Below, in pieces: positions 55,289 through 64,000 of a stretch of 64,000 nt of DNA (the stretch's first letter is position 1; every line of letters starts with the position of its first letter). The translations under genes were made by a program, and so were the position numbers. Origin of the DNA: Thalassolituus oleivorans MIL-1 (GTDB taxonomy: Bacteria > Pseudomonadota > Gammaproteobacteria > Pseudomonadales > Oceanobacteraceae); the NCBI RefSeq assembly GCF_000355675.1, contig NC_020888.1, positions 655,001 through 719,000 of the forward strand, given 5' to 3'. The notes beneath the pieces were generated by a model. The model saw only the letters and a program-made list of their open reading frames with translations, was not told the DNA's origin and did no database searches.

Positions 55289-55313
55289 CTCAAAAAACTG
55301 AGCCAAAACAGTT
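55278..55313. terminator. Terminator-like hairpin over stop codon
   Basis: aactgttttgactca (55278-55292) pairs with tgagccaaaacagtt (55299-55313) with one mismatch; loop aaaaac. It includes the TGA of the small zinc-binding gene and sits before the convergent peroxiredoxin gene end. Confidence 0.55.
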
Positions 55314-55318
55314 GGCTA

Positions 55319-56059
55319 TTATTGTTGAGCTAACCAAGTTTCGAGATCGTCACTGCCGCCAATATGACTGCCACCAATGAAAACTTGGGGTACGGTTTCA
55401 CGCCCAGATACTGCTCGCAACGAGGTTATACTGGCATCGCGTCCCATCAGAATCTCTTCATATTCCAGCCCTGCTTGCTGTAATGCTTCTTTCGCTTTTG
55501 CACAAAATGGGCAGCCGGGTTTGGTAAAAAGTGCCACTGACTGAGGTAATGCAGCATTGCAATTGATGTAGTTGAGCATGGTATCGGCATCGGATACCTC
55601 AAACGGATCGCCAGGCTTTTGTGGTTCGATAAACATTTTTTCAATGTTGCCGTCACGTACGAGCATACTGTAGCGCCAACTACGCGGACCAAATCCAAGA
55701 TCTGCTTTGTCGACGAGCATTCCCATGCCTTTGGTGAAATCGCCATTGCCGTCAGGAATCATACGAATGTTGCCGCATTCTTGATCGGCGGCCCATGCAT
55801 TCATCACGAATGTGTCGTTAACACTGATGCAAACAATCTCATCGATACCATTCTGAGCAAAAACTTTGGCAAGTTCATTGTAACGCGGTAGATGGGTGCT
55901 GGAGCAGGTTGGTGTGAAGGCTCCCGGCAATGAAAATACAACGACTGTGCGTCCTTTAAATAGGTCGTCGCTATTGATATTGACCCAATCATTGCCGCTA
56001 CGTGTTGCCCAAGTAACGGATGGCACGTGCTGTCCTTCGATATTTACTAAGTTCGACAT
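55319..56059 (-). CDS. Peroxiredoxin 5-glutaredoxin fusion
   Basis: 246 residues. The N-terminal Prx5 domain has the peroxidatic Cys52 in PGAFTPTCSSTHLP. The C-terminal glutaredoxin domain has CPFC (Cys183, Cys186) in LFTKPGCPFCAKAK and the GSH-binding TVPQVFIGG. This is the hybrid hyPrx5 architecture known from Haemophilus and Neisseria: a cytoplasmic, glutathione-dependent peroxidase. Oxidative-stress control was not visible upstream; the neighbouring gene on the other strand is unrelated. Confidence 0.93.
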   Translation of the reverse strand: MSNLVNIEGQHVPSVTWATRSGNDWVNINSDDLFKGRTVVVFSLPGAFTPTCSSTHLPRYNELAKVFAQNGIDEIVCISVNDTFVMNAWAADQECGNIRMIPDGNGDFTKGMGMLVDKADLGFGPRSWRYSMLVRDGNIEKMFIEPQKPGDPFEVSDADTMLNYINCNAALPQSVALFTKPGCPFCAKAKEALQQAGLEYEEILMGRDASITSLRAVSGRETVPQVFIGGSHIGGSDDLETWLAQQ

Positions 56060-56239
56060 ATGCAGTCCTATCTATGAGTGAAAAAATGATAGTGCCAGTA
56101 TGGCTGAACTTATGCCTCGATGGCTAAATAATTCATACCATTACAGATCGGGAAGCTTGATTTGTTTGACGTTAATAACGCGAGTGCAGTACTGGTTAGT
56201 AAGCGCTTATAATGGCACTTACTTTTTGAGGTCGTATGT

Positions 56240-56617
56240 ATGCTTATTGAAAATAGCTCCGATTTAATTAAACGTCATCAAATGGTGACTCTGCCCTCCG
56301 GTGCGCTTGCGCACGAGGCAGAATTAATTAACGGACAAGCGCTGGTTATTAGTAGCGATGGGCTTGCTGTCTATAGTCGTGCCGGCATGGTTGGAGATCC
56401 GTTAGGAAATGGCCTGCTGCGTTCAGTCGCGATCCCTGCTGATTTTTGTTTAACCTTGCAGAATGGTGCCTACATACAAGAGCATCGTGCAGGGTATGTT
56501 GGTTTGAGTGACGGGCGAGTGTGTTTAATTACTCTCAATGATGCGCAGTTGTTTCCATCAAAACAACAAGCCCTGCGCAATCAGAATGAAATTGTGCGGA
56601 TTGCGCTGGGCAGTTAG
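56240..56617 (+). CDS. Conserved-looking hypothetical protein
   Basis: 125 residues, no signal, no membrane segment. Predicted mostly beta, with short strands such as QALVISSDGLAVYSRAGMV and AGYVGLSDGRVCLIT and a polar C-terminus. Not recognised. It lies divergent from the peroxiredoxin fusion and ends six bases before the convergent PEBP gene. Codon use looks like that of its neighbours. It is probably a real gene because the frame is long, it has a GAGG ribosome site and no competing frame. Confidence 0.6.
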   Translation: MLIENSSDLIKRHQMVTLPSGALAHEAELINGQALVISSDGLAVYSRAGMVGDPLGNGLLRSVAIPADFCLTLQNGAYIQEHRAGYVGLSDGRVCLITLNDAQLFPSKQQALRNQNEIVRIALGS

Positions 56618-56623
56618 TTTGAT

Positions 56624-57166
56624 TTACGGGCGTTGATAGAGCGCCTCAAGTGTTGTCTTTTGCAGTGCGTGGCTATTGAGAAAATAGCCAACCAGTGCGC
56701 CTGAGCTGTCGGGTTCTAAATCTAATTTATCGGTATCGAGAGCAAAGACCGTAAATTGATAACGATGAGCTTGATCACCTCTTGGCGGGCAAGCGCCACC
56801 AAAGCCAACACTACCGTAGTCCGTTCGGCTTTGCATCGCGCCATCTGGCAATGCTTCACCTTCAGCACTTCCTGCACCTGTAGGTAATTCATGAACATCG
56901 GCAGGAATATTGAATACCAGCCAGTGCCACCATCCACTACCAGTTGGTGCATCTGGATCGTAGGCTGTAATGGCATAGCTCTTGGTGTCGTCAGGGCCTT
57001 GAGTCCAGCTTAGTTGCGGCGATAGGTTGTCTCCATTGCAACCAAATCCTTTAAACTCTTGCGCGTTTGACATTGCTTCACCAGCCGTAATATCGCTACT
57101 GGTGACTTTAAAATCTGCCACAGCTGCACTACTTAACAGGCATAGGGCTAATACTTTAAGATTCAT
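56624..57166 (-). CDS. PEBP family protein (YbhB/YbcL-like), secreted
   Basis: 180 residues with a signal peptide ending SAAVADF. The PEBP/Raf kinase inhibitor-like motifs are YDPDAPTGSGWWHWLVFNIP and GGACPPRGDQAHRYQFTV. Such bacterial proteins are small and of poorly known role; some bind phospholipid-like ligands. Placed in the periplasm because of the signal. It follows the diguanylate cyclase gene after 30 bases on the same strand and may be transcribed with it. Confidence 0.9.
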   Translation of the reverse strand: MNLKVLALCLLSSAAVADFKVTSSDITAGEAMSNAQEFKGFGCNGDNLSPQLSWTQGPDDTKSYAITAYDPDAPTGSGWWHWLVFNIPADVHELPTGAGSAEGEALPDGAMQSRTDYGSVGFGGACPPRGDQAHRYQFTVFALDTDKLDLEPDSSGALVGYFLNSHALQKTTLEALYQRP

Positions 57167-57196
57167 GGGTGTTCCTTTATCTGATAGGGGATGCGG

Positions 57197-59008
57197 TTAT
57201 GATATTTCATCATGATGACCGAGTAAGGTCATGCTTCTAACACAATTTCTACCAGCTGCTTTGGCAGCATACAAGGCTTTATCAGCTCGTTGATACATGA
57301 ATTCTTGATAGTTGCGAATGTGTGGTATACCCGCGCAAACACCGATACTAATCGTTACTGAAAGCTCTTCGTTCTGGTGGCGCAGTGATAAATTGGCAAT
57401 CGCATTACGTACTGTTTCGGCAACTTGAAGCGCGCCACTGATATCTGTATTCGGCAGTAATATGGCAAATTCTTCACCGCCCGAGCGATAGACAGTGTCA
57501 CTCGGACGCTTTAGTGCGTCTTGCATTGTTTGTGCTACTTGCTGCAATACTAAATCGCCGACATGATGGCCGTGTACATCATTGAATTTTTTGAAATGAT
57601 CAATATCCATTAATAGTAAAGCTAACGATGTGTGTTGGCGAAATGCGTCTTGGTATAAGCTGAAAAACCTTTGATCGAAATAACGGCGATTGCGCACTCT
57701 TGTTAGTGCGTCGGTGATGGTTTCTTCTTGTAGTTTAGAATTTAATTGCTCTAAATCTTCGGTACGTTCTTTTACTTTTTTATCCAAAGCATCGTTAGCT
57801 TCTTGCTGTAATGAGATGATTTTTTCTTGAGCCTGTATGCGCGCAATCCGCTCGCGATTATGACGTTCAGCTAAGCTAATCGCGAGTACCAGTACTTGAA
57901 ATATCACCCCGAATTCTACCGAATGTACCGTATATTTATTGATATCAAGTACGGCGAATTTTTGTAATGCAAAGACGATAAATCCGTTGAGTAACAAGAA
58001 TATCGATAGCAAATATAATAGATAGTCTTTAGAGCGGCGCTGAATTGTTAAAAAAATGCCACTGCCTATACCTAGGCTACACATTACTACGCCAAGACCT
58101 GTCAAGAATCGAATCATGATTTCATAAGGAGCGAATATAGAAGCAATACCGCTGAATAACGCTACCCAATTTAATAGTACTATTAAATTATTAATACTTG
58201 GTGCTTCTTCTTTTAAGCGTAGAAAACGGATGCTGAAAGTGGTAGATGTGATACAAGTAGCAACAATACTGATCATAAGGAAATGATCATTAAATATAGG
58301 GTAATTTGGCCAAAGTATTTTATAGGTCCAGCCATAAATGGTAGCAATTAAAAAGCTAAAGGAGAGTAAGCTGGAAGAGTAAAATAAAAATAACGCATCG
58401 CGTGTCAAAAGGAAGATCAGTGCGTTATAGATGATCATCGCTAGCATAATGGCGTAAAAAGCAGAAGCGATACCGACGCGGTCGGCACGCGCTTGCCAGA
58501 ACTTATCGGTATGGAATAAATGCAATGGCACTTCAATAGCAGAGGCTGAACTTACTCGGATATAAATTTGATCGGAAGTTCGCAAGTCGTTTAGGGGGAC
58601 TACTAAGTTGGGAACGTCGACGAGTCTATCGTGAAAAGGCAAAGCATTGCCGATGTTTGCTTCAAAAATGACTTGGCGTTCTCGTAAGTGAAATACCTGA
58701 ACATAGTCAAGCAGAGGAGAGTCGATTTCTAACATCCACGATGTGGAGTTTTGCTGTAGTACGATGTGTTCTAAATTTACCCTAAACCAGTATTCACCAT
58801 TGTAAAATCCTAAGTTAATACAACATGGATTGACCGGCAGCCACTCGTTCGCAGGCATGAACATGGCCTGTTCTAACGAGAGTGAGTAATTAGACTCGAG
58901 TGCATCGACTAATATGGGCTGCGGCTGCAACGTATTACTATCTGCATGGCTTAGTAATGACGTTGACCAGAGCAATAGGCACCATACTAGGCGTAACCAA
59001 TTTGCCAT
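57197..59008 (-). CDS. 7TM-DISM diguanylate cyclase
   Basis: 603 residues. A signal peptide precedes a periplasmic 7TMR-DISMED2 domain (about 30-170). A seven-helix 7TMR-DISM_7TM membrane domain (about 178-385), a coiled-coil (about 390-430) and a C-terminal GGDEF domain follow. The active loop is GGEEF (residues 510-514), and the RxxD inhibitory site RPSD lies five residues before it, so product inhibition by c-di-GMP is expected. The sensor binds an unknown, likely carbohydrate-like, ligand. It is divergent from the RmlD-like gene. Confidence 0.92.
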   Translation of the reverse strand: MANWLRLVWCLLLWSTSLLSHADSNTLQPQPILVDALESNYSLSLEQAMFMPANEWLPVNPCCINLGFYNGEYWFRVNLEHIVLQQNSTSWMLEIDSPLLDYVQVFHLRERQVIFEANIGNALPFHDRLVDVPNLVVPLNDLRTSDQIYIRVSSASAIEVPLHLFHTDKFWQARADRVGIASAFYAIMLAMIIYNALIFLLTRDALFLFYSSSLLSFSFLIATIYGWTYKILWPNYPIFNDHFLMISIVATCITSTTFSIRFLRLKEEAPSINNLIVLLNWVALFSGIASIFAPYEIMIRFLTGLGVVMCSLGIGSGIFLTIQRRSKDYLLYLLSIFLLLNGFIVFALQKFAVLDINKYTVHSVEFGVIFQVLVLAISLAERHNRERIARIQAQEKIISLQQEANDALDKKVKERTEDLEQLNSKLQEETITDALTRVRNRRYFDQRFFSLYQDAFRQHTSLALLLMDIDHFKKFNDVHGHHVGDLVLQQVAQTMQDALKRPSDTVYRSGGEEFAILLPNTDISGALQVAETVRNAIANLSLRHQNEELSVTISIGVCAGIPHIRNYQEFMYQRADKALYAAKAAGRNCVRSMTLLGHHDEIS

Positions 59009-59083
59009 GGGAAGTAACTTGAGTAGAGCTATAGATACTTACCAGTATAGACATCCTTCTGAGCTTTGAAGGAGTGGCTGCCA

Positions 59084-59131
59084 GTGGTAATCTTAGGTTC
59101 TTTCAATTCACCGGTTTCACTGGGATCTTAA
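59084..59131 (+). CDS. Possible leader mini-ORF upstream of RmlD-like gene
   Basis: AAGGAG at 59069-59074 is well placed for a GTG at 59084 that opens a 15-codon frame (VVILGSFNSPVSLGS) ending with TAA at 59129-59131, two bases before the likely TTG start of the next gene. It may couple or regulate translation of that gene. It may also be chance. Confidence 0.3.
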   Translation: MVILGSFNSPVSLGS

Positions 59132-59133
59132 CA

Positions 59134-59982
59134 TTGGCTATCAGCAGTTTTCATACCCATATCATTGGTGCAAACCGCCCCGTCGGTAAGTGTCTGACAC
59201 GCTTATTGGCTGAACAGAATTTCATGTACAAGGGTGTTAGCCTAGAAAGTCGCGAACGTCAGGGATTGCAGTCTAGTGGTCGACCGGTCTACGTTCTGAC
59301 TCCTTCTGTTTATAACCCAGAAGATTTTCAACATCTTGAGTTTTGGATTGATCAGGCTCGCTCAGAAGATGCTGCGATTGTGCTGCTTTCCTCCATGGCT
59401 GTTATCGAGGCTACTAATGGTACTTTGGTAGATGAGACTTGGCATGTATTCAGCGATACGCAGGTTGCACAACACTTGTTGGCGATTGAAGAGTTGGTTC
59501 GGCAAAATCCACAACATCTAATTTTACGTGCCGGTCAGGTCTTTTCTTTAATGAATGATGATTTTGCTACTCGGTTGCTAACGGCTATTCGTCATGAGCA
59601 AATTCTGACTGTCGATATGAAGCGTCATATTGCACCAACACCTGCGGATGACGTTGCTGAAGTTATGTTGGCCATGTTTAAGCAAGCCTCTTGTGCAGAT
59701 CATCTTTGGGGGACTTATCACTTTAGTGGTGTCGAGCCGGTGTCATCATATGCGTTTGCCGAAGCTCTGTTGTCTGAGGCAAGACAGTATGAAAATCTCG
59801 GAGCGGCTGAGTTACATTCTCAGGAGGGTGGGCAAGTGCCGTATGTTTGGACGCCGCTTTCAGACAATACGTTGCTATTTCATAGTTTTGGTATTAAGCC
59901 GAAAGCTTGGCGCAAAGGTCTTAGCCGGCTTATTCGTCAATACTATCGTGTTGATATGGCTGACAGCTCAGTGTCAGTTTAA
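59134..59982 (+). CDS. RmlD/NAD-dependent epimerase-like protein
   Basis: 282 residues from a TTG at 59134. The first glycine-rich turn, HIIGANRPVGKCLTRLL, is the start of an NAD(P)-binding Rossmann fold, and the frame continues through VLLSSMAVIEA and RAGQVFS in the SDR/RmlD style. A GTG at 59074 would give 302 residues, but its ribosome site would be too close. Catalytic YxxxK is not clearly visible, so it may be a degenerate or atypical member. The end overlaps the convergent unknown gene by nine bases. Start and function are uncertain; family assignment is moderate. Confidence 0.65.
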   Translation: MAISSFHTHIIGANRPVGKCLTRLLAEQNFMYKGVSLESRERQGLQSSGRPVYVLTPSVYNPEDFQHLEFWIDQARSEDAAIVLLSSMAVIEATNGTLVDETWHVFSDTQVAQHLLAIEELVRQNPQHLILRAGQVFSLMNDDFATRLLTAIRHEQILTVDMKRHIAPTPADDVAEVMLAMFKQASCADHLWGTYHFSGVEPVSSYAFAEALLSEARQYENLGAAELHSQEGGQVPYVWTPLSDNTLLFHSFGIKPKAWRKGLSRLIRQYYRVDMADSSVSV

Positions 59983-60567
59983 ATTGAAAGTAGATGATTG
60001 TTGATACAAATCCATCAGCTTATCGGTAATAACTGTACGAATGCTTTCGCGTTCTAAACTAGAAAGTCCAGTCAGTTCTTTCAGACGTAACCGGTGTAAA
60101 TGCAAGCAGGGAAGCTTGTCATTAAATTCACGTAAGTCACCCTTCATGAGTACCGGTAAAAACGGATCGTCGCTGTTGCTGCGACGTAATATCTGCCGCA
60201 TGCCTTCTTGAAATGGAATCGGTACTGAACGTACTTTCTTGTCTTTGTGAGAAATAACTAAATACAAACCTTGTTTGCCAATCAGATTTCCGGGAATCAC
60301 ATGCAGACCCGTCGAGCTCACAGCATCTGGATTGAGATAGCTGAAGGTGTCATGAAAGGCATATGGATCAGGTAGGATCACCATTTGACGATGAGCTTCT
60401 TCTGGAAAAAAGATGCTGTAGTTGGTGTATAGCTGTCGAACTGATGATGAAAACACGCAAAAGCGGTTTTCGAATTGCTTAACGAAGCTCATCGCACGCT
60501 TGTGCTGGTTAATCTTTTCAAGATTCCAGACTAGATCGCTGTTTTGCTGACGTACGGCAGTATTCAT
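59974..60567 (-). CDS. Unknown cytoplasmic protein
   Basis: 197 residues from the ATG at 60567, which has a strong AAGGAGG ribosome site; an in-frame codon at 60600 overlaps a hairpin and is unlikely. The protein is basic and without signal or membrane segment, with central DPYAFHDTFSYLNPDAVS and HLHRLRLKELTGLSSLERES. I do not recognise a family. It lies downstream of holA on the same strand, beyond a 260-base spacer containing two hairpins, so its expression may be controlled at the RNA level. Confidence 0.7.
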   Translation of the reverse strand: MNTAVRQQNSDLVWNLEKINQHKRAMSFVKQFENRFCVFSSSVRQLYTNYSIFFPEEAHRQMVILPDPYAFHDTFSYLNPDAVSSTGLHVIPGNLIGKQGLYLVISHKDKKVRSVPIPFQEGMRQILRRSNSDDPFLPVLMKGDLREFNDKLPCLHLHRLRLKELTGLSSLERESIRTVITDKLMDLYQQSSTFNLN

Positions 60568-60588
60568 CGGTTCCTCCTTCCTACGGTT

Positions 60589-60616
60589 CGCCACCGTCAA
60601 TAAACGGTGGCGTTTT
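60589..60616. promoter_or_regulatory. Hairpin 22 bases upstream of unknown gene
   Basis: Nine-bp perfect stem cgccaccgt (60589-60597) with acggtggcg (60604-60612), followed on the plus strand by TTTT. On the minus strand it lies just before the ribosome site of the unknown gene; it might be a leader structure or a terminator for plus-strand transcripts. Confidence 0.55.
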
Positions 60617-60629
60617 GAGCCACATTATT

Positions 60630-60658
60630 CATAGCTTTTGACGTTAAAGCTATGTTTT
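60630..60658. promoter_or_regulatory. Second hairpin in the holA-unknown gap
   Basis: Stem catagcttt (60630-60638) with aaagctatg (60646-60654), followed on the plus strand by TTTT, in tandem with the hairpin at 60589. The rest of the 60655-60827 gap shows no gene or clear structure. Confidence 0.5.
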
Positions 60659-60827
60659 CGTACCGCTAACTGTTTAAAACTGACAATAAATTGCACATTA
60701 CCTAGTCGAATCAAGACACTAGCGCCACTCTTGCAAATGAGTTTGTCGGGTTAGACCAATAAGCTAAGAGAGTATGGCATGGGGTGGCTGTATGAAATGT
60801 GACCAAGCTAATGCTTTTTTCGGATAG

Positions 60828-61835
60828 TTAGCAGGGCAGGTGAGTTTTATGGCCTGTCAGGAGAATTGTTAGTTCGCCAAGTAATAACCAAGGGTCTTGT
60901 CCATTACCTTTAGCTGCATTATCGATCGCTTCGGCCTTTTGGAGGGCGGCGAAAAGCTCATTCTGACGAATCCTTTGCAGTGCCGCTTTATAAGGACCTT
61001 GTTGTTTTGGCCAAATGTTTTGCTTTTTAAATCCTTCGCTCAATTGCTGGCCTGAGGTGTTGTACAAGGCGATAAGCTGGCGAATCTTTCGCGTGATGGC
61101 TCCTAAAATCATAATGGGTTCAGAGCCTTCTGCTTGAAGGTGGGTGAGTATGCGTGCCGCTTCGGCTAAATTTCCTAATAGACAGGCATCTGCTAAGCCG
61201 AATGCATCGAAGCGTGAGCTATCCCCGATAGCCTCGTTAATCATAGCTTCAGTAACGGGTGAATCACCTAAAAGACGTAGCTTCTCAACTTCTTGTACTG
61301 CGGCGAGTAAATTGCCCTCAGTTTGATGAGCGAGTGCGGCCAGTGCTGCAGGTTCAATTTGTAAGCCAACGATCTGAAGGCGACGTTTCAACCAGCCGGG
61401 GAATTGATTCCGTTCTATAGGCCAGATCGGTAAAAACACTCCGGCACTTTCAATAGCTTTGAACCAAGCGCTGCGTTGTGCTGTGGCATCTAAACGGGGA
61501 CAAATAATCAGTAGCACATTATCGGGATTGGGATGGCTTACCATCTGCTGTAAAGCAGCTCCTTTATCCGAGGGCTTGCCATTTGGAATGCGAACTTCAA
61601 GGATGCGGCGGCTAGAAAATAGCGACATGGCGTTGGCTTCATCGAGCAAGGTGCGCCAATCGAAGCCGGATTCTGCATGAAACAGTTCTCGCTCTTCTAT
61701 CTGGGCGGCCCGTGCCGCAGCGCGAATTTCATCGCAGGCTTCCATGATCAAAAGTGGTTCGTCACCGGAAACCAAATAACAGCTACTGAGGCCGCGACTC
61801 AAGGTCGCTGATAGTTGATCTTGACGGATTTTCAC
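60828..61835 (-). CDS. holA: DNA polymerase III delta subunit
   Basis: 335 residues. N-terminal AAA-like fold (YLVSGDEPLLIMEACDEIRA), a central segment with LALAHQ-type ALAHQTEGNLLAAVQEVEKL typical of HolA, and a C-terminal lid/collar domain. It opens the sliding clamp as part of the clamp loader. It overlaps lptE by four bases upstream, in the conserved order leuS-lptE-holA. It ends before a 227-base gap containing hairpins. Confidence 0.94.
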   Translation of the reverse strand: MKIRQDQLSATLSRGLSSCYLVSGDEPLLIMEACDEIRAAARAAQIEERELFHAESGFDWRTLLDEANAMSLFSSRRILEVRIPNGKPSDKGAALQQMVSHPNPDNVLLIICPRLDATAQRSAWFKAIESAGVFLPIWPIERNQFPGWLKRRLQIVGLQIEPAALAALAHQTEGNLLAAVQEVEKLRLLGDSPVTEAMINEAIGDSSRFDAFGLADACLLGNLAEAARILTHLQAEGSEPIMILGAITRKIRQLIALYNTSGQQLSEGFKKQNIWPKQQGPYKAALQRIRQNELFAALQKAEAIDNAAKGNGQDPWLLLGELTILLTGHKTHLPC

Positions 61836-62368
61836 GGCTGCTGAGTCGGTTCTGGCGCTGGAGCTGGTTCACTTTTGCCATCCGCTTTATTGGCTGAGAT
61901 GCCTTGTAAGCGTCGTAGTAGCTTGCTTGCTAAGTCTTTTTCTATGGCGGAACGTTGCTGACGTTCTTCGTTGGCGGTCGCGACGATGTTATTGACGTCG
62001 TTCGTCAGTGTGCGGCGGGAGCGCACTAATATCTCGGTATTGATTCCATCTTCAGGACGCGACACAGTGGCCGTTAGGCGACCATTCAGCTCGTATTCGG
62101 CCACTTGTCCGTTAGTACTTACTGATAGCGTTCGACGTTCGATCTCGTAAGATTCAACCACGAGTTGTGCGGGGGCATCGACGGCGTGTTCGGTAATAAC
62201 CACACCGTTGAACTGCAGTTGTTGATTAAGCGCTTGGTCAAACCCTGTGTTACCGCTGCCTTGCAAATACAAGATGCGGTAACCATCGGGTATTGGGGTG
62301 ATTCCGCGTAAATGCCAGCCGCAGGCACTGAGTGTGATAACGGCTAACCAAATTAACGAAACGCGCAT
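61832..62368 (-). CDS. lptE: LPS-assembly lipoprotein LptE
   Basis: 178 residues. Lipoprotein signal with lipobox LSAC followed by GWHLRGITPIPDGYRILYLQ, the LptE hallmark. It forms the plug of the LptD barrel in the outer membrane and helps insert LPS. C-terminal tail is Pro/Glu/Ala-rich (KSEPAPAPEPTQ). Lies between leuS and holA, the usual gammaproteobacterial order; overlaps holA by four bases. Confidence 0.95.
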   Translation of the reverse strand: MRVSLIWLAVITLSACGWHLRGITPIPDGYRILYLQGSGNTGFDQALNQQLQFNGVVITEHAVDAPAQLVVESYEIERRTLSVSTNGQVAEYELNGRLTATVSRPEDGINTEILVRSRRTLTNDVNNIVATANEERQQRSAIEKDLASKLLRRLQGISANKADGKSEPAPAPEPTQQP

Positions 62369-62410
62369 GCGAACAACCTCTATTGTGTGGTGTTTAAATC
62401 GTTGTCGATA

Positions 62411-64000
62411 TTAACCTACAACGATGTTGACCAACTTACCTGGCACCACGATAACCTTACGTACGGTTTTGCCTTCAAGCTGTTTTTGCACGGCTTCGTC
62501 TGCCATTGCCAAGGCTTCTAATTCATCCTTGCCAGCACTTACAGGCGCTTCCAGTTTGGCTCGCAATTTACCGTTTACCTGAACGACTAAGGTGATTGAA
62601 TCACGTACTAACGCGCTTTCATCAACGACCGGCCAAGTAGCATCAATCACTAATCCATCATTGCCAAAAGCAACCCACAGCGCTTGAGTGATATGCGGAG
62701 CCATCGGCGACAGCATGCGAATAATCGCATTCAGACCTTCACTGACAACACCGCGCCCGCCATTTGATGACAGATCGACTTTTTGCAATGCGTTCATCAA
62801 TTCCATGATAGCGGCAATACCGGTGTTGAAGTTGTAACGGCGACCAATATCATCGCTGACCTTCTGGATGGTTTCGTGGACTTTGCGGCGAACATCTTGT
62901 TCGTCTTTGCTCAGATTTTCTAAAGTCCCCGCATTGGCTTGCTGCAGCAGTTCATAGCTTAAACGCCAAACTCGCTGTAGAAATTTTTGCGAACCTTGAA
63001 CGCCAGAATCTGACCACTCCAGCGTTTGCTCTGGGGGCGCTGCAAACATAGTGTACAAGCGCACAGTGTCGGCACCATAAAGCTCAATCGCTTCTTGCGG
63101 ATCGACGCCGTTGTTTTTCGACTTCGACATCTTAATCATGCCAGAGTACTGTACTTCTACGCCGTCGACAGTGCGATGGGCCGTTAATAAACGCCCTTTT
63201 TCATCACGTTCGATGGTCACATCTGCCGCGTTAACCCATTCTTTAGCACCATTGTCATTGGTGGTGTAAAAGGCTTCCGCTAACACCATGCCTTGGCATA
63301 GCAAGCTTTTAAACGGCTCATCGCTTTCTACTAAGCCTGCATCACGCAGCAGCTTGTGGAAGAAGCGGGCGTACAATAAGTGCAAAATTGCATGTTCGAT
63401 ACCACCGATGTATTGATCGACAGGTAGCCAATAATTGGCTTCTTTGGGATCCAGCATGGCATCGTCGCAACGTGGCGAGCAATAGCGCGCGTAATACCAA
63501 GATGACTCCATAAAGGTGTCGAAGGTATCGGTCTCGCGGAATACGGGTTCGCCATCCAGTTCAATATTTTCGAATTCTGGATTGTTTTTAATCGGCGAGT
63601 TGATGCCATCCATGACCACATCGGTCGGCAGAATAACCGGCTGCAATGATGCTGGTGCTGGCATGGTATCGCCTGCGGCATTGCGAATTACAGGGATTGG
63701 GCTACCCCAATAACGTTGACGGCTAACACCCCAATCGCGCAGGCGATAGTTAGTTTTAACTTCGCCTTTACCTAGCTCGACTAATTTTGCTGCAATAGCA
63801 TCGAACGCCTGTTCGAAGGCTAAGCCATCAAATTCACCAGAATTGATCAATACACCTTTTTCGGTGAAAGCGGCGGCCGCAAGATCAATTTCTTCACCAT
63901 TGATACCCTCAATCACTTGGTTTATGGCCAAGTCGTATTTATTGGCAAATTCCCAGTCACGTTGGTCGTGCGCCGGTACGGCCATGACTGCGCCTGTGCC
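62411..64000 (-). CDS. leuS: Leucyl-tRNA synthetase, 5' part cut by window
   Basis: The frame is open to the right edge, so the N-terminal part is outside; about 529 residues are present. The edge falls in [20 protein letters not shown], the editing-domain signature. The visible remainder includes the [15 protein letters not shown] segment, the catalytic [14 protein letters not shown] loop, the anticodon-binding domain and the C-terminal domain ending [14 protein letters not shown]. It charges tRNA-Leu and edits mischarged Ile or norvaline products. It is followed by lptE after 42 bases. No internal break is seen. Confidence 0.97.
   Translation of the reverse strand, partial: GTGAVMAVPAHDQRDWEFANKYDLAINQVIEGINGEEIDLAAAAFTEKGVLINSGEFDGLAFEQAFDAIAAKLVELGKGEVKTNYRLRDWGVSRQRYWGSPIPVIRNAAGDTMPAPASLQPVILPTDVVMDGINSPIKNNPEFENIELDGEPVFRETDTFDTFMESSWYYARYCSPRCDDAMLDPKEANYWLPVDQYIGGIEHAILHLLYARFFHKLLRDAGLVESDEPFKSLLCQGMVLAEAFYTTNDNGAKEWVNAADVTIERDEKGRLLTAHRTVDGVEVQYSGMIKMSKSKNNGVDPQEAIELYGADTVRLYTMFAAPPEQTLEWSDSGVQGSQKFLQRVWRLSYELLQQANAGTLENLSKDEQDVRRKVHETIQKVSDDIGRRYNFNTGIAAIMELMNALQKVDLSSNGGRGVVSEGLNAIIRMLSPMAPHITQALWVAFGNDGLVIDATWPVVDESALVRDSITLVVQVNGKLRAKLEAPVSAGKDELEALAMADEAVQKQLEGKTVRKVIVVPGKLVNIVVG

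Noticed and set aside
59086-59140. Frameshift in the RmlD-like gene
   Set aside because: The Rossmann turn is intact in the downstream frame; the short upstream frame is better explained as a leader or chance.

Overview
The window reads as chromosome of a free-living, probably marine gammaproteobacterium of the Oceanospirillales/Pseudomonadales type. The main grounds are a trpE-trpG-trpD-trpC, crp/vfr, osmC-like, speD block in the same order as in Pseudomonas, a fatty-acid and lipid-centred gene set (thiolase, two long acyl-CoA dehydrogenases, a VolA-type lipoprotein lipase with DUF1302 and DUF1329 partners), a PsrA-like operator, and Pseudomonas-like proteins such as a short LOV photoreceptor. 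Genus assignment is inference; no rRNA or tRNA gene was seen. No gene-free gap exceeds 300 bases.

Layout. 1-9 kb: end of a MotB/OmpA-type gene, a phosphatase cluster (PhoX lipoprotein, a dihaem cytochrome-like lipoprotein, PhoA-type phosphatase), then ppnN with a CBS-domain gene and a periplasmic helical protein. 9-18 kb: purU, thiolase, and the lipase-DUF1302-DUF1329 operon. 18-29 kb: small porin, srkA, comF divergent from bioB, a small protein with a flagellar-type C-terminus beside a SprA-related putative metalloprotease, the two acyl-CoA dehydrogenases, a TetR regulator, an HPF-like protein, an OGFr-like protein and a HAD phosphatase. 29-37 kb: trp operon with a leader peptide and attenuator, crp, osmC-like gene, speD, an MFS transporter, rsmC. 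37.7-40 kb: a MerR/LitR-like regulator divergent from a short LOV protein, then ppa.

40-48.8 kb holds the most unusual locus. A TonB-dependent receptor plus a periplasmic binding-protein-like gene occurs twice in tandem, and the second copy runs with overlapping reading frames into a hybrid histidine kinase. Both receptors carry a cysteine-bracketed insertion of about 100 residues. This looks like an outer-membrane-to-cytoplasm sensing pathway with an unknown ligand.

48.8-64 kb: fbp, mpl-ubiX-small membrane protein-thrombospondin-type-3 repeat protein, a small zinc-ribbon-like gene, a peroxiredoxin-glutaredoxin fusion, a PEBP protein, a 7TM diguanylate cyclase, an RmlD-like dehydrogenase with a possible leader ORF, an unknown gene behind two tandem hairpins, and holA-lptE-leuS (leuS cut by the window edge).

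Many genes are separated by clear rho-independent terminators, several of them symmetric and serving convergent genes. Starts were moved downstream in many genes where a Shine-Dalgarno sequence and a signal peptide agree on an internal codon.
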